Assembly: GCA_964020975.1 (NCBI GenBank)
Contig: OZ026612.1
Span: 134,222,418-134,286,417 of the forward strand
Reading direction: 5' to 3'
Origin: Hermodice carunculata
Lineage: Eukaryota; Annelida; Polychaeta; Eunicida; Amphinomidae
DNA length: 64,000 nt
Shown: one piece after another, positions 26,935-39,057 of the stretch
Layout of the letters: each line of letters opens with the position of its first letter
How positions within the stretch are numbered: position 1 is the first letter of the stretch
The notes under the pieces: model-generated
Told to the model about the DNA's origin: nothing
Databases searched by the model: none
What the model saw: the letters and a program-made list of their open reading frames with translations, nothing else
Made by a program: the position numbers and the translations under genes

Positions 26935-27478
26935 GAGCGAATGCGTTTTTATGTAGCCAATTTCATGTTTTATGGTACAAAAGGTCAAGCACCAGACTAC
27001 TTATTTGATCAAATAACTTTCGTTGATGAAATTTATCATTATCCTATACGCTACTTATCTAACTACAACATTCATGTTCCTCTCCCCCACCAAAGAAGTA
27101 TTCAAGCGTTCCTTTGTGTATGACGGTATTTGCATCTTCGACAGCCTTCCAGACTTTTTGAAGAAATGTGGTAATGTTAATGAATCTAAACGTCTGTATA
27201 AATCTAGATTTATTATTGTTTTTATCTTCTGTACCTGTATTTTTAGTTTTGTTTACTTGGTTCGTACATAACTCTTTTAATTTTGTAAGCTTTTTAGAAA
27301 TTTCATAGCTTATACGTCTGTGTTAATTTAACTTTGTGTGTCTTCTTTTTTTTTTCCCTCTTTAGTGTGTCTCTGTATAATGAATATCATCGATTGTATT
27401 GATTTCCACTGTGTATTTGAACTTTGTATCACAGGACCCCATTAAAGAACAGTCTGAGACTGAACGGGTTACCCTGTA
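26935..27478 (+). mobile_element. LINE fragment: RT C-terminal end and 3' UTR
   Basis: Two overlapping frames read KGQAPDYLFDQITFVDEIYH, YPIRYLSNYNIHVPLP and then KRSFVYDGICIFDSLPDFLK. This is the well-known C-terminal block of many non-LTR retrotransposons (KGQAPxYL..., R..., VPLP, KRSFxYxGxxxWNSLP). The reading is split by a frameshift near 27090. A 3' UTR of about 200 bp follows, closing with AACGGGTTACCCTGTATA before a CATA microsatellite that probably grew from the element's tail. The upstream RT part is missing. Confidence 0.8.
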
Positions 27479-27648
27479 TACATACATACATACATACATA
27501 CATACATACATACATACATACATACATACATACATACATACATACAAACATACATGCATGCATGCATACGTGCATGCATGCATACATACATACATACATA
27601 CATACATACATACATACATACATACATACATACATACATACATACATA
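27479..27648. repeat. (CATA)n microsatellite at a LINE 3' end
   Basis: About 40 CATA units with a central CATG/CGTG interruption (27546-27580). It starts exactly where the LINE 3' UTR stops, consistent with expansion of a LINE tail. Confidence 0.95.
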
Positions 27649-28960
27649 ATGCAAAGAACAACTTGAAGGGTATAAAAACAGTCCCAAAGGTCTGAGGAAG
27701 ACCCTGAAAAACCTGGGTTTTTCTTCTAAAAACTCGAGAGCGATGAATATTACCCTGAAAGTAGATGGGGAACTTGTGTATGAACTAAACAAAGTTGCTA
27801 ACCTCTTTCTATACTGAGATAGCTACAAAACCGGTTAAAAATTGCTTTCACTGTCTGCTCTTTATGACTTTTTCTCAGGAAATGTTCTGAATTTCTGCAG
27901 AAAAAGAGGAATCATAGCAGATTCCTTTATAATTCGACATCTTATCAGAAGAATTCCCCAGAAAAGAGTAAAAAAAAACCCTCAATAGGTCAAAGAGGTT
28001 TGGATTTCTTACCAGCAAAATTTATAAAGGATGGATCGGCTCACCTTGTGGCTCCATTACTTATCTAGTAAACTTGTCAATTACATCAGGGATAGTTTCC
28101 AGTGAACTCAAAGAGGTCAAATTTAAACCGCTGTACAAAAGAAAAGAAAACAAACAAACAAACAACAGCAAGAAAACAAAAACAAACAAAAACAAGCAAA
28201 GAAACAAAAACACCTTCAAGCAAGAAGTCAGCAATTATATGCCATTTGTAATTTTGAGTGTCATATCAAAAGTTCTGGAACGATCAGTGATGAACAGTTG
28301 TGTTCTTGCGTAAACGAACAAAATCTATTGTACGAAATTCAATCTGGTTTTAGAGAGTCATATTCAACTGACACATGTATGATTCATCTCACGGACCATA
28401 TCAAAACATAAACTGCGAAGATAAGTATGCTGGTATGATCGTTATTGCTGTGCCGAAAGCCTTCGACATGGTGGATCACGATTTACTATGTCGAGAGCCA
28501 TAGGTGTCAAATCAGTTAAATAGTTCAAATCATATCTAACAGACAGGAAACAATCTGAATTAAGCAAACAATGTCGGGGCTCGAGAGTATTTCTTTTGGG
28601 GCCCCCAAGGACGCATTCTTAGACCCTTACTGTACCTATACTATGTAAATGACATTATCAATCAGTGTATCATATAAAGTATTATTATATGCCGGCGATA
28701 CAACTTTTCTTGTATCTAGCAAAAATCAGCACAGGTTTACTTCGACCCTAAGTGCTGAATTGGATAATTGTTACAAATGGATGGTTGACAACAGACTGTC
28801 AATGCTTTTAGGAAAAATTGAATACACGTTCTTTGAATCAAAACGGAAATTTAAATAGCCAAAAATTTCGTTGTCACTTATCAAAACCAAGAAATACGAT
28901 CCAAAAGTTCTGCCAAATATGTCGGTGTCGAATAGTGACCAACATTATGGAATGGCCACC
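27649..28960 (+). mobile_element. LINE fragment: linker and reverse transcriptase
   Basis: Pieces in several frames read MNITLKVDGELVYELNKVAN (pre-RT linker), YMPFVILSVISKVLERSV (RT motif 2, usually YRPISxLxxxSKxxE), FNLVLESHIQLT/FRESYSTDTCMIHLTD, and a degraded catalytic box LLYAGDTTFLVSS (family FADDTTL) followed by ELDNCYKWMVDNRLSML. The frame changes repeatedly. An A-rich tract (28137-28212) interrupts it. The first Asp of the catalytic pair reads Gly. It is a dead relic, possibly of the same family as the neighbour at 26935-27478. Confidence 0.75.
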
Positions 28961-28997
28961 AATAGCACATTAACGGGAAATTAAGAGGACTATTAGT

Positions 28998-29060
28998 GCC
29001 ATTAACACATGTTAACTTTTCACAGACAGATTTGCTTTCAAACAAACCTTTGTTTTCTAG
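28998..29060 (+). mobile_element. Helitron-like 3' end (fragment)
   Basis: CACAGACAGATTTGCTTTCA, then AACAAACCTTTGTTTT and CTAG (29057-29060) match the 3' ends of the complete copies. The T after CTAG is kept. No leader or 5' tip is seen upstream, where LINE sequence lies. The TAG of this tip also supplies the in-frame stop 18 bp upstream of the B-box-like frame. Confidence 0.65.
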
Positions 29061-29078
29061 TTTCAGATTGTCTCTCAG

Positions 29079-29690
29079 ATGTCGCATTGTCGAGGGCCCG
29101 ATGAGGTGGATACGACACACAAGTATCAAGCCCAGTGTAACAACTGTAAGAAGTGCGGATACCATAAATCTGCCCTGGTGCTGTGCTCACAGTGTGGAGT
29201 GGGCCTTTGTAAAAGCTGTTCCAAGAAATGTTCGTCAAAGTCTCGATCTCATACTGTGATCCATCTGAAGAAAAATCGCGGGATGATACAGACACCATCT
29301 AAAGGCGCAACCCCGAGTCCCGAGGCCGAGCCACTGCAGCCAGTGTTCCTGGTTTGTTACAGATGCAAAAAGAACAAAGTAAGGACAGAATCATCAAAAG
29401 TTTGTTACGACTGTGGGAAAGGTTACTGTGCAGAGTGTGCTGAGGGACACGAGAAGGACAGTGTCACATACTGGCATGATCTTTGGCAGTTGCAGGATCT
29501 CTTTATTCATTCTGAGTCTGTTCCATTTGCACCAATTGATGAACCCACTTGTCCCCCATATTCACTACCTTTCTGTCCCGGGGAGCAAGAAGCCCCGCCT
29601 CCCTACACAGAGGAGGATTGGAGGCGATACACTGCCAACTCACAGACAAACGTATCAGTTTTATCACCATGGCAAACTTCCAGCTTGTGA
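29079..29690 (+). CDS. Two-module B-box-like zinc-finger protein with PPPY motif
   Basis: A 203-residue frame with clear protein character. Module 1 (about 20-62) has Cys20, Cys23, Cys26, Cys36-x2-Cys39, Cys44-x2-Cys47, then His58 and His62. Module 2 (about 93-133) has Cys93-x2-Cys96, Cys109-x2-Cys112, Cys117-x2-Cys120, His124 and His133. The spacing resembles B-box zinc fingers, which bind two Zn ions and mediate protein contacts, as in TRIM proteins. A Pro-rich tail carries PPPY at 173-176, a WW-domain ligand of the type bound by NEDD4-family ligases. No RING, coiled coil or signal peptide is visible. The ATG context is weak (CAG before ATG), and two possible splice acceptors (TTTCAG, CTCTCAG) precede it, so this could be a last exon. 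No AATAAA follows within about 250 bp. Role unknown. Confidence 0.6.
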   Translation: MSHCRGPDEVDTTHKYQAQCNNCKKCGYHKSALVLCSQCGVGLCKSCSKKCSSKSRSHTVIHLKKNRGMIQTPSKGATPSPEAEPLQPVFLVCYRCKKNKVRTESSKVCYDCGKGYCAECAEGHEKDSVTYWHDLWQLQDLFIHSESVPFAPIDEPTCPPYSLPFCPGEQEAPPPYTEEDWRRYTANSQTNVSVLSPWQTSSL

Positions 29691-29947
29691 CCGTTTGTCT
29701 GTGTCCTGCTTGATACGCAAAGCATAAAAATCGGAATGCCAATTTGCCTATGCATGTGCCTTACATTTGTCTCATTACCACCCTGATGGACTGTATTTTC
29801 TTCGGGACTGAGGGCAACAGAGTAAAAAGCCCAGTCATGGAAGCTGAGGAACACGCCTATTGGAAAACATACAATATAATAATATGTTGAGCAAATAAGA
29901 GTGCCGTCACACCAGCTCCTCCCCCCCCCCCGTCACTCTTAAGGGCA

Positions 29948-29954
29948 TGAAAAA

Positions 29955-30022
<68 letters not shown>

Positions 30023-30024
30023 AA
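29948..30024. repeat. (GAAA)n microsatellite
   Basis: About 19 units, close after a C run at 29923-29932. Confidence 0.95.
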
Positions 30025-30029
30025 AATGA

Positions 30030-30420
30030 CTTGAGAAATTTTATTTGCTTGTCCGCAAATCAGTCTGTCTGCCTGGAAAGCTTTGGAAGATTGCACAGTC
30101 AGTATTTATGTATCTCCTAAAACAGTAATTGTTATTGAAGTGAGCAAAAGAGACATAAACAGTTGAGCTGTGTTACAAACCTGTTGAAGTTGGATTGGTT
30201 CCTCTATCTATAATAGTTCTGAATTTATTCAAGATTTAAATTTTATGTATTTGCCTAATTTACATAACTCAAACGGCAAAACTTTAATTTATTGTTCATT
30301 GGCTGCAGCAATCTCATCAAGCTATCAATGGTTGTGAAGTTGTTCAAGGTGTAAATTTTGTATATTCTCCTAATTTGCATAAATTAAAATTCTACAACTT
30401 ATGGTTGTTAATTGATTCTT
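30030..30420 (-). mobile_element. Degraded Helitron-like element, 3' side (type A core)
   Basis: ATTTGCTTGTCCGCAAATCA followed by GTCTGTCTGCC resembles the inverted 3' hairpin and adjoining GGCACACAGAC phrase of intact copies. From about 30170 two to three type A units follow (GAAGTTGGATTGGTTCCTCT, CTAATTTGCATAAATTAAAA). The CTAG tip is no longer clear. The orientation is minus, so its 3' end faces the B-box-like frame. Confidence 0.5.
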
Positions 30421-32164
30421 CAGTTTCGTCCTCGAAATTGAGGCACCCCACATGAGGGGGTTGCTGTGAACCAACAAAAAAACTAGTATCACCACGATAG
30501 CTCTGGCGGCCAGAGAATTGCCTACGTGCTGCTTTTTAACAACTCAAAATTATGATCTTTGAAGGCAACTCAGCTGCCAGGAAGAACCTTGCATTTCTTA
30601 CATTGCAGACGATATATAGCTCGAAGACCATGGTACAGACTGAGGAAATGAGGTTAAAGTATTGTATGTGTTAGAGGACATTTTGTATATCTACCGTGTG
30701 TGCTTATAAAAATGTTTCCAAGTTGTTACAAATTCGAGTACCTATCGACGCAACAATTTCTGTGTATGACCCAAACATACAAACCCTGCTTACTGAGTTA
30801 AATTGGAGGTGAATATTGTTACCTTGAATTATACATACATAAATAAAACAAATGTGTTAATCTAATTATAATTGTGTTATTATTTGCTTACTCTCAGTAG
30901 ATAGAGGGCAAAACGCGTGTTGTGGGAGAGATAATTACCACTACAATGAATGACATTAACATGAGGACTAAAGAAATTAAAGTGACATCAATGACCCATG
31001 CCGATATAAGGTAAAAACTGTTCTGAAAATGGTACCCTGTTGTGGCCGTGCATGTGACGTAGGTCTAAACTCACATAAGGCAAAAAGTGTTCTATACTTG
31101 TCCCTCTGTGTGCGTGTCCAACGCCCACATCTTCAGGCAGTTGCAGGTTTCTGTAAATATCGCAAAGGGACATAGTGCATTTTAGAGGGACAGCTAAGGT
31201 CAAACGTCTTGCACAGCACCTAATACAAATCCAAAAGATGAAATACAAACAAAGGACAAACAACGAACATAATTACAGAGAAACTTAATAGACAATTTAA
31301 ATATCTCGATTTGCTGCTGAGTTTGGCAACTTGTGAAATAACACGTCTTGTACTGACGAAATATTTGAACATTGATGACAACAGGCAAAATTTTGCTACC
31401 AAATACGATTGGATTCACCTTTTATCCCAGACCCATTTGTTAAAAGCCTATACTGATACTACTATTATTCGGTCGGTAAATTCCAATTCAGAAGTTTACT
31501 CCACATATGCCCAGGTACAGGCTTATCTTTGTTCCCGACCTATCTGTTTGGGCCTTTTCTCCCTCGTTCTTCTCCTTTTTGCATCTTCCTTTCCGGCTTT
31601 TTTCTCCTAATTTTTGTTTCTCTTTCGCTTCTCTCCATTTTTCGTCCTTCCTTTTTCCTTCCCTTCATTCTTTCTTTCCTTTCTCTCTTCTTTCTTTCTC
31701 TTTTTTCCTTTTTCTCTGTCTTCCTTACTCTCATTCCCCCGTTATTTAGGTTTCTAAACAGTTATGTTTTCTGTTTATGTCTAAATTTCATATACAAATT
31801 CCAGTGGTTTATTCGCATCTAACTATCCTCGTATACAGATGTGTCGCTCTTTAATGCTCCATCATCTCTTTATACCCTGAAGTTCTCGTTCTTGTATTCC
31901 TGTCCTCTGTTGTATGGTTTACTATGTTGCCCTCTTGATATGCCTCAGATGTTTACATTCTCACGGTTCCGTTACTAATGGGCATCAGCATTACCAAATA
32001 CAGAGTGACCGTTGGTCTCTTTCCCAATAAGTACACTTACCGCAACGTTATGGTTACCTCTGTACTGACTGTTCAAATAATTGGTTCCTTCTGGCTTATG
32101 AGATTCTTCTTGGACATCACAATTTGAATGATTTTTTGTGTTTACAACACGACCGTATCCAGTA
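30421..32164. other. No recognised gene
   Basis: A pyrimidine-rich tract occupies about 31540-31740 and yields low-complexity frames. Two diverged phrases with GGTAAAAACTGTTCT and GGCAAAAAGTGTTCT about 66 bp apart (about 31010 and 31078) suggest a small tandem repeat. Nothing coding was recognised. Confidence 0.35.
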
Positions 32165-33950
32165 TTTTTTATAATATTAGAATTTCAGCGGTCGATTTTC
32201 GTCTGAATCCTGGTCCGGCTCAGAATAATCTTAGACACAACCTCTGTCAACCCATAGACTAACCTACCAGTATAATAAGTGAATACTCCTATTAATGATC
32301 ACGTGTTCACCGGGACTGGTTTTTGACAGTGGTGTTTTGACTCCTTTCTCAAAGTCTTATCATTCTTTGTTTTCTGGTCTTTCTCTCTTTCTGTTATTCG
32401 ATATAAGCCCTTTAAAGACCCGTATGGAATTTAAAAGGGCCAACTTTGACGCTCTGAGACAGCTCGCTCCTGTGCCCCATGGGATACAGCCCATGGAATC
32501 TTCGATTCTACAGAAAAAATTGTATCTTATTGGTCCAATCTTTTTGTAAATGCAGGCAAAGATTTTATTTTATTCAGGGACGTAACTATTTGGCCAAGAG
32601 ATAAACGTTGTATAACATCTGATGATGTGAAAACAAAAAAGAAGAAAAAGAAAAAGTACAAAAAAAACAAACAAAATTCACCAAAATTGCGCCTGGAAAC
32701 GCTTTAAATTTTTAGCGTGTTTCTTACCAGCAACGTCTGTACAGTCATGATGACCATGACAATATTGATAGTTGTACAAAAAAAATCTTGTAATAAAGCC
32801 GTCAGTTGAGTCCGTCATTCCATCTGTCTGTATTTGTCTAATATTTGTCAATGACTTGATAGTAAGGACATCAAGGTTAAATAATGGTGGAGTCTCTACA
32901 AGTCCGTTCAGGCTGTAAAATTTACCAGGATATCTCCCTATCATCAATGATGATAAAATCATTTCCAATTACTCCTAAAAATGTGATTTATTTAATGCTT
33001 ACTTTGCTGGTCAATGTACAACTCAACCCAACGCAGATGCCCCTCTATTGCCTGAGCGCACTTCTCGAACTGACGCTTGTCTACATAACATTATTTTTGA
33101 CGAAAACAGCGTCTTTAAAGTGCTGTCCTCCGTAAGACTTACCTCCACCTCTGGTCCCGACAACATTGGCAATACTTTACTTAAAACCACGACGAACTCT
33201 ATCCATAAACCACTCACCAAAGTCTTTCAACTCTCACTTAGTTTCCTCAATTCCCTGATTCTTGGAAAAAATCTAACACATGTCCTGTATTTTTTTAAAT
33301 CCAGCAGACACTTAAAATGTAATTACCGCCCCATTTCGTTCTTGTGCAAAGTTTTTGAAAGGCTTAATGCTCTTAATGAATACCTCACAGAAAAAGATCT
33401 GCTGCCCCCCCCCCCCCAAAAAAAAGTTCTGGTTTTAAAGCCGAGGATCCCATTGTTAATAAACCTGTTTACATTGTTCCTAAATACCTACAATGGCCTG
33501 AAGCATTCCGAAGAAGTCAGAATAGGTCTTCTAGATGCTTCCAACGCATTTGACAAGTTTTGAGATTCTGGCCTCCTCTTCAAGCAGCGTCAACTTGGTA
33601 TCTCTGATCACCTTGTAAACTGGATTGATAGTCACCAATCAAATTACCAATCTCACTTTCATATATAACTAGGGAAAACTTGGGCGGGCCATATTTAATG
33701 CCATTAGGTCTCTATTGGTTATATTTTAAGCCAAATTATCCAAACATCATCACCAACCAGTCAATCTCAGGCAATCAGCTATTCCTGAAGCTACAGCTCA
33801 TACCCATCTTGGCATTGCTCTCAGCAGTGAGTTATCGTGACATACTCACATCACTGGCATCACTAATAAAGCCAGTCAGTGCATAGTTTTCTTTGCAGCT
33901 GTACAGATATCCTTAAGAGGAAAGTGCATGCGTCGACAATGACGGGAGCT
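32165..33950 (+). mobile_element. LINE B: CR1/L2-like ORF2 relic
   Basis: The reading starts with DFRLNPGPAQNN (32194 onward), a 2A-like NPGP motif at the same place as in LINE A. Endonuclease-end pieces (LITCSPGLVFDSGVLTPFSK, then FKRANFDALRQ) follow. After a gap with A-rich filler, RT parts appear: FNAYFAGQCTTQPNADAPL, FDENSVFKVLSSVRLT, SGPDNIGNTLLKTT, CNYRPISFLCKVFE and LLDASNAFDKF. The catalytic box segment is missing; the tail reads AHTHLGIALSSELS. Stops, frameshifts and deletions are many. LINE A is its closest relative in the window. Confidence 0.8.
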
Positions 33951-34190
33951 TTAATACGAGCACCACATTTTTTTAAGATTTATAGCAGCAGTAAAAGGAA
34001 TTAAGTATTTAATTGTTACTGCTTTTAGGTGCAAGTGACTAGTGAAGTTTGAGGTGCAATAATTTATGCAGTCACCTCACTGTGAACCAGCAACATTGCA
34101 CACAAGTCCCCCTTTATGGCGAACCGTTCGATGTACCAAGATGGTGGCGCCCATGAACATGAAAACTTGTAACACCAACAGGACAAAACA

Positions 34191-35990
34191 CACTGCCCAG
34201 TTTGCAGCTGTGAAACCGAAGGCAATAGAGCCATTGAATGTTCCAAGTGTAAATCATGGATGTGCATCGGGTGTTAGCAAATGCTGGAGAAGACATTCGT
34301 TGAACACGTGGAGGTCGAGAATCTGGACTATAAATACAAGAGATGCTCTTCCTGCCTAACTTCATGTACTGAGTATGACGCTGAACTAAGTCTGATGCAT
34401 GAGGGAATCATCTCCCCTCGCAATTCAGATAACACCAAGAATGTCACCTATGAAGAGTTGCAAGGTATTCCCAGTATGATCAGACACATGGAAAAGATTG
34501 TAATAGCCTCTGTCCAGACTACAGCAAATAAAAACCTGCTCCTAAAAGTGGGAAACCTAGAGGACACAATAAAACACAAAGACAGTAAAATAAAGGAGCT
34601 GAGCCAGCTGATAGATGCAAAGAACATAGAAATAAGCAAACTGAGACAACAACTTTTGTCTGGTGTTAGCTGTGGCAAAGAAACATCGCCACCACGTAAC
34701 AAGTATGAAGACTCTGTATTATCAACACTCACTACGAAAATCAAAGAAATGGGGGAGTCATTAACTACTCTGTGCACAAATTTCTCAAAATTAAAGGAGA
34801 ATTGTACAAGAGACTTCAGTGAGCTGTCCCAAGATAACACCAGAAATCAGTTCTATCAAGGACCATCTAGACAAACTACACCAATAGTGAGATTATACCA
34901 GTGTCATAACAGAAGTAAATAGACATATACCCACATCTAACTGTTTCTGCTCACTAACAGAAATTGCTGAAGGAACCTCAAACACGAAGGATAGGCCCTC
35001 ATGAGAAGTGGAGACTGCAGCTGCAAAAACAACCACTACTGAGGAACAAGCAAAATTACCTGCCAATCAACAAGTCAAGTGCACCTACTACACCTACATA
35101 TACTAACGGCAACTCGAGAGATAGGCCTACGGGAAACAGTGGTCAAGAAGACATAGACCTTTTCATTGTGGAAGTTCACAAGTGTGCAGATTAAAACAAG
35201 GAACACATGTACAAAAATAAATCCGTTCACATTCAGACTCTTCGTGACAGGACAATACCTGGGGCCTTAGATTTTATGAACCATGCAATATGAACCTTAA
35301 GTGTATCTTGATTCAAATTGGGTCAAATTACTTAGTAAACAGCACAGCAGAAGATTGTACACAGGTACGCAGCAATATGGAGGAACTCTTGGTTACAGCC
35401 AGGTCCAAATTTACTGGCTCTGCCATTTGCATATTAACGCTGCTTCCCAGATATCTGGGCAGCAATGGACCCTCAACACAGTAAATTAGACGTGCCTTTA
35501 ACAAATGGTTACATGATGCCAATGGCACAAGTGGTTCCACAGCCACATTTCAGTATCAATGACAACTCCAGTCTCTTGCCAGATGGAGTATAACTTACAA
35601 AATAAAGGGAATGCTGAACTTGTAAGGAAATACAAAGATATGACAAATGAGCTACTACATCTGACAAAGTACAGTGAGCACAGTGGATTCAGTACACAAA
35701 TGACACGAAAGAATAAACTGAATGAGAGAAGAACAAGAACATAAAAAAACAAGTAAACACCCAGACCTACCAATCGTACATATGGAAGGCAGGATCAGGA
35801 GCGTCAGGACGACATTCTTCCGCTGAACAAACAACGTCACTTTGGAATACCAGATCAAAGTGCCAACTTCCCAAGTCAAAATGAAATGAACGGCAGGGGT
35901 AGCCAGTACTTTGACTTTCCCCAACAAAGACAACAGGATAGAAACTTTGACTTGGAAAGCAATGGAACATGCCATGGCTTCTGCGTGGTC
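34191..35990 (+). pseudogene. LINE C ORF1: PHD-like finger, coiled coil, SGNH/esterase-like region
   Basis: From 34191 the frame reads HCPVCSCETEGNRAIECSKC, then KSWMCIGC, one stop (34275-34277), then a 213-codon open stretch that begins with MLEKTFVEHVE and supplies the last Cys pair (RCSSC). That is a C4-x-C3-type PHD/RING-like finger with Cys in place of the usual His. Residues about 75-130 of the open stretch are a heptad-rich coiled coil (LEDTIKHKDSKIKELSQLID). At 35290-35484 ILIQIGSNYLVNS resembles SGNH block III (GxND, here GSNY) of esterases; the catalytic Asp-x-x-His block is not seen. A Gln/Asn-rich region follows to about 35990. The protein would bind nucleic acid in the element's RNP. 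Confidence 0.7.
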
Positions 35991-36312
35991 ATGCATTCAG
36001 TGCTAATGCGGATTACACTATTTGGAACAAAAAAGGAAACAAAATTACATCCAAGACTTTCTGTGGGATCTAGAGAAAGGTCTTGGATTACGTTTTTACA
36101 ACGGATAAGGAATCAATCGTAATGTGGACAAAAATGAACAAAAAATTGATACTAGTCAATAGTCATTTCTGCATCATGCCAAGTCACCTGTGAAAATATG
36201 GATATTCAATTCACTTAAAATTGTATAGCTACAGGGTACTACAAAGCTTCTTTTTTTAACTGACCTACAAAATCTGGGTGCTAAAACACAATCAAAAGAC
36301 AGCTAGAATACA

Positions 36313-36315
36313 GTA

Positions 36316-36398
<83 letters not shown>

Positions 36399-36446
36399 AT
36401 AGATATATAGAGAGAGAGAGAGAGCGAGAGAGACAGAGAGACAGAA

Positions 36447-36480
<34 letters not shown>
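36313..36480. repeat. Compound microsatellite (ATCT)n(GA)n(GACA)n
   Basis: ATCT units (about 36314-36396), GA-rich runs and GACA units lie in series inside LINE C between its ORF1 and ORF2. Confidence 0.95.
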
Positions 36481-36481
<1 letters not shown>

Positions 36482-36899
36482 GAGTGGTACCAAGACTTCC
36501 AACTTACACGTTTTTTTTTGGGGGGGGGGCATTCTAATATGTCATATGATGCCTATTTGGGGTCCCGAATGAGAAGCCCGCAAGAGAGACACTTCCTAAT
36601 ATCAATCCAGGACTAATCCTGACACCTCAAAAGTACATGAGCATATTTAGTTGTACAGAACTCTGCTTAATTTAACTGTTTCCGTATTTTGATACACTGA
36701 CTCTGGTATATTTAATTCCAAATTGGCTTGCTTGATATGCTTCTTCATTTTATTCTGTTTCGAGTTGATTTATCTCTGCTGCTGAAATATTTTAAATAAT
36801 CTGCTCTGAAATATGGTTGTTGTGGCAGCATATGTATAGGAAGCTGGAATATTGATAGTTTGTTTTCATGAATCAGAGGCCAGCGACATTGTAAGCTAA

Positions 36900-38548
36900 A
36901 TGAAATAAAAACTGAACTGAAAAAATGATATTATCGATTTAATAGAAACCCCTTCTGGTGAGAATGAAGATCTACAATTAGATGGCTACCACATTAAAAC
37001 AAATTTGCGGCCAAAAACTCAGAATGCAAAGAAACATTTTGGTAGGATTGTTGTTTGCATCAAAGAAAACATTAAACCTGGTGTAAAAATCATGCCCATA
37101 ACCTGCTCTGAAATTAGTTGGTTAAAATTAAGCAAGACTCTTTTAACCTGCCAAAGGATATTTATCTGGACTATGTGTATGTGAGCCCCCAGGTTTAACT
37201 TTTTTGCAAAAAAAGAGAAAACTTGTTTGAATTATTTGAGCGTGACATTGTCACTTTTTCTCTTCAAGGACAGTGTGTTATCTGTGGAGATTTCGATGCA
37301 GTTGCGAAGAAACAGATTTTGTATCTAATGACACAAAGGAGAATTTTAATATGCCCACATTCTATGTTGAAGACACTCCATGGCAAAGGAAAAAGGTAAA
37401 CATTGATCAGGCAAATACAGATACATATGGACAAAAAATGAAAAGACTTGTGCACGTCGTCTGGCCTCCGTATTTCTAAACGATAGATTTTTAGGTACAA
37501 GCCTAGGTAGTAACACTTTTTAGTTGCTTTTTCCTCCAATGTAGGTCGAAAACAGGGTTGTGTTCTCAGTCCTTCTTTGTTCAATTTACTTTTATTAGAC
37601 CTACCAGATATTTTTGACAGCAACTGTAACCTAATTGACCTACACGTGTGTGTCTCAACTACCTCATGTACGCAGATGACCTTATTCTCATGTCCGAATT
37701 GGCCAAGGGACTTCAGCGCTCTCTGTCAAAACTACAAGCTGGTTGTGATGAATGAAAACTCAATGTCAACATGTCACCCCCCCCCGCCCCCCTTTGTTTT
37801 TGTTACTACATAAATGACAGAGTAGAAGTCACTAAAAATACAGCTATTTAGGTATTGAATTTTGGGCCTCCGGTTTATTCACTGCAGCTATGAATAAACA
37901 AAACGATGAAGCTAACAAAGCTTTATTTAAACTTTGGCAATACCCAGTAAATAATAATGTTAAGTTATCACAAAAATTATTAAAGTCGCTCATATTGCCC
38001 ATTTTGGCCTGGCAGTGACATTTGGAGTCCATTTCAGCTCACTGGCCTCAATGCAGATAATTTGTATCGTTCATGTGAAACAGCAAATATTGAAACTACC
38101 CATTTCAAATTTTGCAAATATGTTCTTGACGTCCATAGGAACGCTACCAATGCTACAATTAGAGCAGAACTTGGGAGTTATCCCCTGCTCACCAGGAATC
38201 TGTGTAGTTCTAATAAATACTGGCTACATCTACAAATTTGCCAACCAAATCCGATGGTGTATAAATGTATATTGCAAAATCTGAACCTAAAAAAAGGTGG
38301 CATTAATTGCTGGGCTAAATATATCAACCAAATTTTAAACTTTATGGGTATGCAAAAGATCTGGCATAACCCAGTTGGCCACTTTGATGTACAACACATC
38401 ATGAGCAGGTTACAAACTACCTACGAAAATAAGTGGTTAGCACAAGCTAATGGCCTTAACAATGGTGAGAAGCATAAACTTCGCAGGAATTGTCCATTCA
38501 AATCTTCATTCAAAAAAGCAACTTATCTTGAGGCAAAATTCCCCTGAC
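36900..38548 (+). pseudogene. LINE C ORF2: endonuclease, shortened RT, C-terminal domain
   Basis: NDIIDLIETPSGENEDLQLD (EN motif I, normally ...xETW), HFGRIVVCIKENIKPGVKI and CVICGDFDAV (EN GDFN-A motif with N changed to D) give an AP-type endonuclease. KMKRLVHV and GLRISKR follow. The sequence then jumps to GCVLSPSLFNLLLLDLPDIF and, in another frame, LMYADDLILMSELAKGLQR, the RT palm with intact Asp-Asp. The fingers region is deleted. A 160-residue C-terminal block (38062-38547) contains THFKFCKYVLDVHRNATNAT and NCWAKYINQILNFMG, known from many invertebrate LINEs. Confidence 0.75.
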
Positions 38549-38918
38549 AAAAAAATATATAATTTCACCAAATTACACATAAGGGTACACACCCCTGCAA
38601 ATGAAACTGGTGATAAATAAACGCCCATAAGGCAAGAGCTATATACCGAGATAACAAATGTAGACCCTGAATTCCCACTCTTAGAGGAAATTCCTGTATA
38701 TTATGACTATAGGAGATGAAAAAGTAGATAAAACTATCTTCAAATTTGTGAACACGGCTTTTAATATAAGACACAGCACACTGGGATGCTAGAAACATGA
38801 TTGGGTGTTCCTAACTGTGGACTAGCGACGTAAGGTGTAGATTTTTTTGTGTCTACTTCTTTCTTTTTTTTTGTACATATACACAATGTAGCTCATCATT
38901 AGTATTACTGTTGGTTGT

Positions 38919-39057
<139 letters not shown>

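Larger units (their letters stand above)
34100..38918 (+). mobile_element. LINE C: long CR1-like element, both ORFs recognisable
   Basis: From 5' to 3' the element shows ORF1 with a PHD-like finger, coiled coil and SGNH/esterase-like segment, then AP endonuclease, a shortened RT, a C-terminal domain and a 3' UTR ending at a CAA repeat. PHD and esterase domains in ORF1 are known from CR1-like elements. A compound microsatellite (36313-36480) sits between the ORFs. The 4.8-kb length is close to that of a complete element, but the endonuclease-to-RT junction has lost several hundred codons and many stops are present. It meets LINE D tail to tail at 38919-39057. Confidence 0.8.

Noticed and set aside
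29060-30030. B-box-like frame as a gene captured by a Helitron
   Set aside because: Both neighbouring Helitron-type ends are 3' ends facing the frame, so it lies outside both elements rather than between the 5' and 3' ends of one.
31540-31734. Arg/Lys/Glu-rich minus frame
   Set aside because: It is a translation of a pyrimidine-rich tract with no domain or conservation signal.
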